From Pseudomonas fluorescens (GTDB taxonomy: Bacteria; Pseudomonadota; Gammaproteobacteria; Pseudomonadales; Pseudomonadaceae), in NCBI RefSeq assembly GCF_902498195.1, contig NZ_CABVIY010000004.1, positions 186,001-250,000 of the forward strand: a DNA stretch of 64,000 bases, given 5' to 3'. Made by a program: the position numbers and the translations under genes. The notes beneath the pieces were generated by a model. The model was not told the DNA's origin, searched no databases, and worked only from the letters and a program-made list of their open reading frames with translations. This document shows positions 59,125-64,000 of the stretch, in pieces (position 1 is the stretch's first letter; each line of letters begins with the position of its first letter).

Positions 59125-59783
59125 TGAAAACTTCCAATGAACTCATGCAGACCCTAAGCAACTTGCCTGCGGTGGAGACAGCTCCGCTCAAGGTCGACAC
59201 CGGTACCGCGGACGTCGTGAATTCGCTGTTCAAGGAATTGCAGGCGATCTTCCCGGCGTGGCGGCAGGCCTGGCCAACCGATGACGCGTTGATGACTGCC
59301 AAGCGCACCTGGGTTAAGGCGTTCATGGCTGAGGGCATCAAGCAGATTGAGCAGATCCGATTCGGCCTGCAGAACTGCCGCAAGCTTGGCAGCGACTTCG
59401 CGCCGTCGGTGGGCAAGTTCATTCAGATGTGCCAGCCGACACCGGAAGTCCTCGGCATTCCATCCCATGAGGCCGCCTATGCCGAGTCCGTCGCTAATGC
59501 TCACCCGAGTATGGCCGGCAGCCGAGAGTGGTCGCACCAGGCCGTGTACCACGCTGCAAGCCAATGCGGATTCCACACCCTGAATACGATGAAGGCCGAG
59601 GCCAGTCGCAAGCTTTTCGACCGCAATTACGACATCACTATCCGGATGCTGCTTGCCGGCGAGCGCCTGCGGAACATCCCGTTGGCATTGCCAGAGCGGG
59701 TCGATGGTCGCGTCACCGCTGCGATCGGCAATCAGGCATTGGCAGATCTACGCAAGAGCCGGGGAGGGCAGGTGCATGGGTGA
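59124..59783 (+). CDS. Replication protein P, helicase loader
   Basis: The 219-residue protein resembles the phage replication P family: FPAWRQAWPTDDALMTAKRTWVKAFMAEGIKQIEQIRFGLQNCRKLGSDFAPSVGKFIQMCQPTPE. P proteins load DnaB at the phage origin with O. The ATG at 59124 overlaps the O stop (TGATG); a GTG at 59121 also exists. The next gene starts within its last 8 bases. Confidence 0.82.
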   Translation: MKTSNELMQTLSNLPAVETAPLKVDTGTADVVNSLFKELQAIFPAWRQAWPTDDALMTAKRTWVKAFMAEGIKQIEQIRFGLQNCRKLGSDFAPSVGKFIQMCQPTPEVLGIPSHEAAYAESVANAHPSMAGSREWSHQAVYHAASQCGFHTLNTMKAEASRKLFDRNYDITIRMLLAGERLRNIPLALPERVDGRVTAAIGNQALADLRKSRGGQVHG

Positions 59784-60033
59784 CGACAAGATGCGTGAAG
59801 AGTTTGAGAGCAGTCCGCGTTTTAAGGGGATGGATTTCACCCGCGCTGATACTCATCCCGAGTATTACGAAAGCCCATACGCTAACGGGGCGCGGGATGG
59901 ATGGAAGGCCTCCCGCGAGGCACTGGTGATTGAGCTGCCGGCTGACATCAAAACCATGGCCGGTCCAGTCATGTACGCCGACGACGTGCGCGCAGCGGTC
60001 GAAGCCGCCGGTCTGATGGTGACCCATGGCTGA
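59776..60033 (+). CDS. Phage protein of 85 residues, unknown function
   Basis: The product starts MGDDKMREEFESSPRFKGMDFTR and has EYYESPYANGARDGWKASREAL, with a VMYADDVRAAVEAAGL helix at the end. The middle YANGARDGWKASR unit is typical of short Pseudomonas phage proteins. GGAGGG precedes the ATG. It overlaps P and the next gene by 8 bases each. Confidence 0.65.
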   Translation: MGDDKMREEFESSPRFKGMDFTRADTHPEYYESPYANGARDGWKASREALVIELPADIKTMAGPVMYADDVRAAVEAAGLMVTHG

Positions 60034-60613
60034 GCTCGCATTGATTCGCACCGCCCAAGGCTTGGTGCCAGCAACCGAGGCTGACCGCGAACTGGTTCAA
60101 AAATGGAAGGCTGGCCAGGTCATTCACGGCAAGTTCACCCGCATGCGAAATGGCAAGTTCCACGGCAAGTTCTTCTCGATGCTTGATCTGGCCTGGGATT
60201 ACTGGGAGCCAATTGGCGGCCTCATCCCGCGCCAGGAGATGCGCGGCATTCAGGGATTGGCCAAGTTCTTCGAGGCGCAGAGCGGCAAGCCAGGGCAGTT
60301 GTCTCATGCGGTCGCGGCTTATGTCGCCGGTCTGGAGACGGCCCGCGCCGAGCGTTTCCCGGCGGTAGACAAGAGTCGTGAAGCATTCCGTGAATGGGTC
60401 ACGATCGAGGCCGGCCACTTTCACCTGGTGCACACGCCGGAAGGCATTCGCAAAGAGGCCAAGTCAATCAGCTGGGCGAACATGGATGACACGGCCTTTG
60501 AGCCGCTTTACCGCGACGTGTTCAACGCCTGCTGGCGGTTGGTGCTATCGGCGCATTTCGAGAGTGAGGCAGAGGCGCTCTCTGCTGCTGATCAGTTGGG
60601 GAGTTATGCATGA
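60026..60613 (+). CDS. DUF1367 phage protein
   Basis: The 195-residue protein shows the DUF1367 pattern: VQKWKAGQVIHGKFTRMRNGKFHGKFFSMLDLAWDYW, and a later WVTIEAGHFHLVHTPEGIRKEAKSISWANMD. The family occurs in lambdoid phages beside nin-type genes; its function is unknown, possibly recombination related. It overlaps the NinG gene by four bases. Confidence 0.8.
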   Translation: MAELALIRTAQGLVPATEADRELVQKWKAGQVIHGKFTRMRNGKFHGKFFSMLDLAWDYWEPIGGLIPRQEMRGIQGLAKFFEAQSGKPGQLSHAVAAYVAGLETARAERFPAVDKSREAFREWVTIEAGHFHLVHTPEGIRKEAKSISWANMDDTAFEPLYRDVFNACWRLVLSAHFESEAEALSAADQLGSYA

Positions 60614-61194
60614 GAGTCGCCGTCAAGGAAGCCAAAGCGAAGAAGTGCAAGAACCCGGTCTGCGGGGTGAGCTTTAAGCCGTCATTTTCCACGGCGCAAA
60701 AGGTGTGCAGCTGGGCATGCGGCCTGGCCATCAAGGACGTGAATCAGGCGCAGGCACGCAAGGCGCTTGCCCAGATCGAGCGCAAAGAGATCCGGGTCCG
60801 CAAGGATAAGCTCAAGAGCCGGGCGGACCACCTCAAAGACACGCAGACCGCCTTCAACGCTTGGGTGCGTGCCCGTGACGCCGAGTTGCCGTGCGTCAGC
60901 TGTGGCCGGCACCACCAAGGCAAGTACGACGCAGGCCACTACCGGACAGTTGGGAGCAATCCCGCATTGCGTTTCGAGCCGCTCAACTGCCACCGCCAGT
61001 GCTCGCCGTGCAACACCCGGCTTTCCGGGAACATCGTGAATTACCGGATTGAGCTGGTGAAGCGGATCGGCGCCGAGTTGGTCGAGTGGCTGGAAGGCCC
61101 GCACGAGGCCAAGAAGTACACCGTCGACCAGCTTAAGGCGATGACAGCCGAATACCGGGCAAAGACTACAGAGCTGAAGGGGAGAGCAGCATGA
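60610..61194 (+). CDS. ninG: NinG/Rap-like recombination protein
   Basis: The 194-residue protein has the NinG features: a zinc-binding start (CKNPVCGVSFKPSFSTAQKVCSWAC), a basic coiled middle and a C-terminal HNH-like part (CVSCGRHHQGKYDAGHYRTVGSNPALRFEPLNCHRQCSPCN). It is related to lambda Rap, which cuts branched DNA. It lies between DUF1367 and the Q-position gene, as in lambdoid nin regions. Confidence 0.88.
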   Translation: MRVAVKEAKAKKCKNPVCGVSFKPSFSTAQKVCSWACGLAIKDVNQAQARKALAQIERKEIRVRKDKLKSRADHLKDTQTAFNAWVRARDAELPCVSCGRHHQGKYDAGHYRTVGSNPALRFEPLNCHRQCSPCNTRLSGNIVNYRIELVKRIGAELVEWLEGPHEAKKYTVDQLKAMTAEYRAKTTELKGRAA

Positions 61195-61772
61195 AGATCA
61201 ATTCCGCACGACAGGCTTGGCATGACTGCAATTACAACCCGGCCCCGGGCCAGACCTCCGATGTCGCAGTGCTCGGGGTGATGGTGCAGAGCACCGAGCG
61301 CGGGCCATCGGCGAATCACGCAATGCACAGTGCGTTGGCCGGGCAGATCCAGTCGGCAATCGCGCGTCTGCATCATCAGCTTCGCGCATTCGGTAATGCA
61401 ATGTACGCGGCCGAGCCCAGCGATGATGATCGGGAGGAGGCAGAGGCGGCGGTGTTCAATCTGGCGTGCACTAGGGCGCCGCGCATGACCGCCGACAAGC
61501 GAGAGCGGGCCGAGTACGTTGCCAAGGGTGTGTTCCGTCGCTATCGCTACATGCACCAGGGCGGGCAGTCTTCCAACGAAGATCCGCTGATCAAGCCCGA
61601 AGTATTCCGTTCGTGGATGAATGCCGAGTATGGGGTCAAGCTTCCATCTGCCGCCTGGGGTCGAGATTGGGAACCCTTTGTGCAGCTCTGTTTCGATGCC
61701 TGCTACGACATTGATGCGAAGGCGCTGAGCCCGATTGGTGGGGTGATTTACAAAATGAAAGAGGCCGCTTGA
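61191..61772 (+). CDS. Phage protein in the Q (late antiterminator) position
   Basis: The 193-residue product starts MKINSARQAWHDCNYNPAPGQTSDVAVLGVMVQSTERGPS and has FRSWMNAEYGVKLPSAAWGRDWEPF. I do not see the Cys pairs of lambda Q. Its place, last in the early right operon before a strong terminator and the lysis region, is where Q normally lies, so it may be the late regulator. It overlaps NinG by four bases. Confidence 0.6.
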   Translation: MKINSARQAWHDCNYNPAPGQTSDVAVLGVMVQSTERGPSANHAMHSALAGQIQSAIARLHHQLRAFGNAMYAAEPSDDDREEAEAAVFNLACTRAPRMTADKRERAEYVAKGVFRRYRYMHQGGQSSNEDPLIKPEVFRSWMNAEYGVKLPSAAWGRDWEPFVQLCFDACYDIDAKALSPIGGVIYKMKEAA

Positions 61773-61841
61773 CTTCCCGCACGGCTGGCGGCATCATTTC
61801 GCCATATTGAGTATTTTGCCTACGGCAACTTGCTCCACTAA

Positions 61842-61867
61842 CCCCGCCATCGAGCGGGGTTTTTTTG
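61842..61867 (+). terminator. Rho-independent terminator after the Q-position gene
   Basis: ACCCCGC and GCGGGGT pair across six bases and run into T7. It closes the early right operon and stands about 95 bases before the first acidic small gene. Confidence 0.92.
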
Positions 61868-61960
61868 TGCCCGCTCATCTGCTCGAGTGCACTCAGCTAT
61901 TCGTATGGCTTCCAACGAATACAGCCCCAGATCATCTGGGAGCACAGGAGCGAGGTGGGT

Positions 61961-62179
61961 ATGTCTACCGATTCGAGTTTCCAAGATCAAACGCAAGGCT
62001 CTGTTCCATCCAAGCCTGAGCCAGGTTCGGACGAGACTGAGCTGGATCCCAAAGATCCCAGCAAATATGACCCTTTAAAGAAACCTGCCGATGATCAACC
62101 AGATGACTGGAAAGATCGCGGGGAAAGGGTGACGCCAGAGGCGGATGAAGAAACGCCGCTATCAGACGATATGCGATAG
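61961..62179 (+). CDS. Highly acidic small protein A between terminators
   Basis: The 72-residue product starts MSTDSSFQDQTQGSVPSK and is rich in Asp, Glu and Pro with few hydrophobic residues (PDDWKDRGERVTPEADEE, TPLSDDMR). It is probably disordered. GAGGTGGGT precedes the ATG. It lies alone between terminators at 61842 and 62189, and has a partner of similar type at 62308, with a shared DDE/DEE-(T/S)P motif near the end of this one. Confidence 0.6.
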   Translation: MSTDSSFQDQTQGSVPSKPEPGSDETELDPKDPSKYDPLKKPADDQPDDWKDRGERVTPEADEETPLSDDMR

Positions 62180-62188
62180 GAGAGAAAG

Positions 62189-62212
62189 CCCGGCCAGCAA
62201 GCCGGGTTTTTT
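62189..62212 (+). terminator. Rho-independent terminator after acidic gene A
   Basis: CCCGGC and GCCGGG pair across six bases, followed by T6. It separates the two acidic genes. Confidence 0.88.
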
Positions 62213-62307
62213 GTGTCCGCCGTTCGTCTAAGGTGGGGCACTCGTAATGCTTTGGTGTCTCTCAATTTTAAGCGCAGAAATCCTGCGCAGCTGATTGGAG
62301 AGCCGCC

Positions 62308-62613
62308 ATGGACATTGACGAGAACGCACCTGGCAACAAATCGCAGCAGCCCGAAACACGTACGACAGACAATGAAACTGGCCACGATCCCAATCGGAAT
62401 CAGTCAGAGGTTCTATTGCCGTCGGACGACGAATCTCCCGTCGATGAGGATATGGCGGACGTTGCTGCCACCAACTCGGTATCGAGCGAGCATCCCGAAG
62501 CTGGAACAAACGGTCACGCCGATGATCCGGACGCCGACCCGCAGCTGAACGATCAGGACGATGTTAAAGAGGCCCGCGGTGTACCCGCGAGTGACCCTGA
62601 GTCAGGCGCCTGA
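62308..62613 (+). CDS. Highly acidic small protein B between terminators
   Basis: The 101-residue product (MDIDENAPGNKSQQPETR) is strongly acidic, with DDESPVDEDMADV and a DADPQLNDQDDVKEARG region, and looks disordered. GGAGAG precedes the ATG. Like gene A it is flanked by terminators (62189 and 62637). The two share composition and a DE(E/S)xP(L/V) patch, so they may be distant paralogues. Function unknown; acidic phage proteins sometimes mimic DNA, which is only a guess here. Confidence 0.6.
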   Translation: MDIDENAPGNKSQQPETRTTDNETGHDPNRNQSEVLLPSDDESPVDEDMADVAATNSVSSEHPEAGTNGHADDPDADPQLNDQDDVKEARGVPASDPESGA

Positions 62614-62636
62614 ACCAGCACAAGAAATTCCACAAG

Positions 62637-62658
62637 CCCGCCTTAGCGCGGGTTTTTT
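62637..62658 (+). terminator. Rho-independent terminator after acidic gene B
   Basis: CCCGC and GCGGG pair across six bases, with T6 after. A second hairpin (GCCCG / CGGGC) follows at about 62681-62700 before the end of hicB, which converges. Confidence 0.8.
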
Positions 62659-62712
62659 CTTTTTCGGATCGACATCCATTGCCCGCTCGTAACGGGCGCT
62701 TTTATTCGATGC

Positions 62713-63138
62713 CTATGCCGCTTCCACCGACACGGTAAGACGTTTACCCAGAGCCGCCAATGCAGCCTCAAGTGCTTCCAGTTTGGTGCCGTGCATGAAA
62801 TCGACCAGGCGATCCCCTTGGCTCTGACTGACGCTCAGCAGGCGGCACAGATCGGCCTTGCGCAGACCTTTTTCCATCATGGTGTTCCACAGTTCGATCT
62901 TCGCCACCGTGAGAGCGGAGAGGCGCACCACGGGTTGGCCTTCGGCTGGTGCAGGGGCGTGGGGGATGGCTCGACGCTGATCGACGTAGATCGACAGCGC
63001 AGCAGGCATCAAAAGACCGGCCTCGGTCAGAGCTTCGGCCAGGTCATCACCGGCGGCATTGAACTCCGGGATGGTGTCGCAGGTAAGCGCGACCCCTGGA
63101 GTGTCTTCGGTGTGCACTGTTACTGGGTAGTCAAACAT
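62713..63138 (-). CDS. hicB: HicB-type antitoxin
   Basis: The 141-residue protein has the partly degraded RNase-H-like HicB fold at its start (MFDYPVTVHTEDTPGVALTCDTIPEFNAAGDDLAEALTEA) and a C-terminal helix-turn-helix part (EKGLRKADLCRLLSVSQSQGDRLVDF). HicB binds HicA and represses the operon. It lies 78 bases after hicA on the same strand, in the toxin-first order usual for HicAB. Confidence 0.85.
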   Translation of the reverse strand: MFDYPVTVHTEDTPGVALTCDTIPEFNAAGDDLAEALTEAGLLMPAALSIYVDQRRAIPHAPAPAEGQPVVRLSALTVAKIELWNTMMEKGLRKADLCRLLSVSQSQGDRLVDFMHGTKLEALEAALAALGKRLTVSVEAA

Positions 63139-63216
63139 TTCTGGCCCTCCCTCGGGCGACCTTGTGAGTGATGTTTGTAAGGCGAGGTGATGAATCTCGC
63201 GAAACGGTGTAGGGGC

Positions 63217-63399
63217 TCACTTGAGCCCCAGTTGTTTGATGATTCCTCTCCGGGTTCCTTCTTTCATTTCCTTTGCACCGTGATCCGGAAAGATCGTCTG
63301 TTTGCCTTCGTAGTAGATTTTGAAGTGGCTCGTTCCGTTGAGCGATTCGAACCTAACTCCTCTGGCCTTTAACCACCGTTTGAATTCGCTGTACTTCAT
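63217..63399 (-). CDS. hicA: HicA-type mRNA interferase toxin
   Basis: The 60-residue protein has the dsRBD-like HicA core: MKYSEFKRWLKARGVRF, then NGTSHFKIYYEGK with the catalytic His at residue 25, and FPDHGAKEMKEGTRRGIIKQLGL. HicA cuts mRNAs and slows growth. The ATG at 63399 follows GAGG; the frame upstream to 63552 is only open by chance. It is transcribed leftward with hicB from the palindrome upstream. Confidence 0.88.
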   Translation of the reverse strand: MKYSEFKRWLKARGVRFESLNGTSHFKIYYEGKQTIFPDHGAKEMKEGTRRGIIKQLGLK

Positions 63400-63429
63400 C
63401 ACCTCGCCTCGTTGTTGTGTGAGTTCAGT

Positions 63430-63469
63430 ATACAGCAAATTTGGTATGTGTATAGCAAATTTGCTGTAT
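63430..63469. promoter_or_regulatory. Perfect inverted repeat at the hicAB promoter
   Basis: ATACAGCAAATTTG (63430-63443) and CAAATTTGCTGTAT (63456-63469) are exact complements across 12 bases, about 30 bases before hicA. This is very likely the HicB operator; the left arm contains a TATACT -10-like element read on the minus strand. Confidence 0.8.
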
Positions 63470-63600
63470 TTGTAGAATTGAGCCTCGGCGGCTGCCGGGG
63501 CCTTCCTGTTTCCGGCTCCCATGCCTGCCTCCTTGCTTCGAGCGGATGGCATCGCATAGGGAGCCGGACCTATTCCATCGCCGAGATCCCCGAGGCGCGC

Positions 63601-64000
63601 ATGAGATCACTACCTATGTCCGAGCCCGGCCCATTGACCGCCGCTGGCGGGATTGCGTTGTACAAACTTGGGGCCTTTGGCTTCGTCGCGGTATTGGCTG
63701 CTGTTGTCGTCATGGCGATGACGCTGCCCAAGACCGTGCGCGAGTTCGTTGTCGCCATGATCAGCACCACGGTCTCCAGTATCTGCGGCGGTGCCTTCGT
63801 GGTGCGCTGGCTGGGGATTGGTGACTGGGCGAATGATGACGTAGGCCTGATCGCCATCGGCGGGGTGATCTTCGTGTGTGGCTTGCCGGCCTGGGTGCTG
63901 GTTCGCGCCTGGTTCAAGTGGGCCGAGAAGCGCCGGGACAAGGATCTGGGTGAGATCGCTCAGGACCTGGCCGAGATTCGCCGGAACCTGAATGGTGCGG
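63601..64000 (+). CDS. Phage holin-like protein (partial, runs off the window)
   Basis: The open frame starts MRSLPMSEPGPLTAAGGIALYK and has membrane helices (GFVAVLAAVVVMAMTLP, FVVAMISTTVSSICGGAFVV, LIAIGGVIFVCGLPAWVLV), then a charged tail (EKRRDKDLGEIAQDLAEIRRNL). GAGG lies before ATG 63601; an ATG five codons on is possible. Size and three-helix layout fit a holin that opens the way for endolysin. The end is beyond the window. Confidence 0.72.
   Translation, partial: MRSLPMSEPGPLTAAGGIALYKLGAFGFVAVLAAVVVMAMTLPKTVREFVVAMISTTVSSICGGAFVVRWLGIGDWANDDVGLIAIGGVIFVCGLPAWVLVRAWFKWAEKRRDKDLGEIAQDLAEIRRNLNGA

Noticed and set aside
39299..64000. A second attachment site (attR) within the window
   Set aside because: No duplicate of the tRNA-Pro 3' half was found and phage genes continue to the right edge.

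Overview
The window comes from a Pseudomonas chromosome, most likely the P. fluorescens lineage. The rhmADT-aldA genes, an RsmE-type CsrA protein, DUF1654, the thrS-infC-rpmI-rplT-pheST-ihfA block and a paired REP element all fit that group. Roughly the first 39.2 kb is host chromosome. From 39.3 kb to the right edge is the left part of a lambdoid prophage integrated beside a tRNA-Pro gene. Its right end and attR lie outside the window.

Host part. Bases 1-1.8 kb hold the tail of an unidentified gene and an orphan peptide-type ABC binding protein. From 1.9 to 7.7 kb is an L-rhamnonate catabolic operon on the minus strand (transporter, dehydratase, aldolase, lactaldehyde dehydrogenase), divergent from a LysR regulator. 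From 7.9 to 13.5 kb is a molybdenum hydroxylase operon (Tat-exported Mo subunit, 2Fe-2S subunit, triheme cytochrome c, XdhC-type maturation factor). It is followed by a REP doublet and a PuuB-like oxidase. From 15 to 22.3 kb are tRNA-Val and many small genes: membrane proteins, a carbonic anhydrase, rsmE, a SPOR lipoprotein, endonuclease I, DUF1654 and a periplasmic asparaginase. From 22.3 to 29.5 kb is a complete ribose operon (rbsBACRKD) behind a palindromic operator, extended by an exported nucleoside hydrolase that could supply ribose from nucleosides. From 29.5 to 31.5 kb are small genes, including an I78-inhibitor lipoprotein and a cold-shock protein. From 31.8 to 39.1 kb is the translation block thrS-infC-rpmI-rplT-pheS-pheT-ihfA plus a MerR regulator, ending at tRNA-Pro.

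Prophage part. The leftward arm (39.4-53.6 kb) carries the integrase, an AlpA-like protein, a lambda-type phosphatase, a repeat-rich C5 methyltransferase, a YqaJ exonuclease with a RecT annealing protein, and many small overlapping genes. Interposed are likely cargo genes: a membrane protein at 46.7 kb, a PL7 alginate lyase at 52.3 kb, and a tRNA-like element inside a 19-bp inverted repeat. The immunity region (53.5-55.8 kb) has left and right operator clusters, a phage DUF1654 gene, three tandem small paralogues in the position of lambda rexAB, an S24-type repressor and a Cro-like protein. The rightward arm (56-61.8 kb) carries CII- and Rha-like regulators, an O-like replication gene with embedded iterons (probable origin), P, DUF1367, NinG and a gene in the Q position. 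Beyond this are two acidic small genes separated by terminators, a HicAB toxin-antitoxin pair and the start of a holin.

All functions are inferred by reading the sequence. No database search was run.
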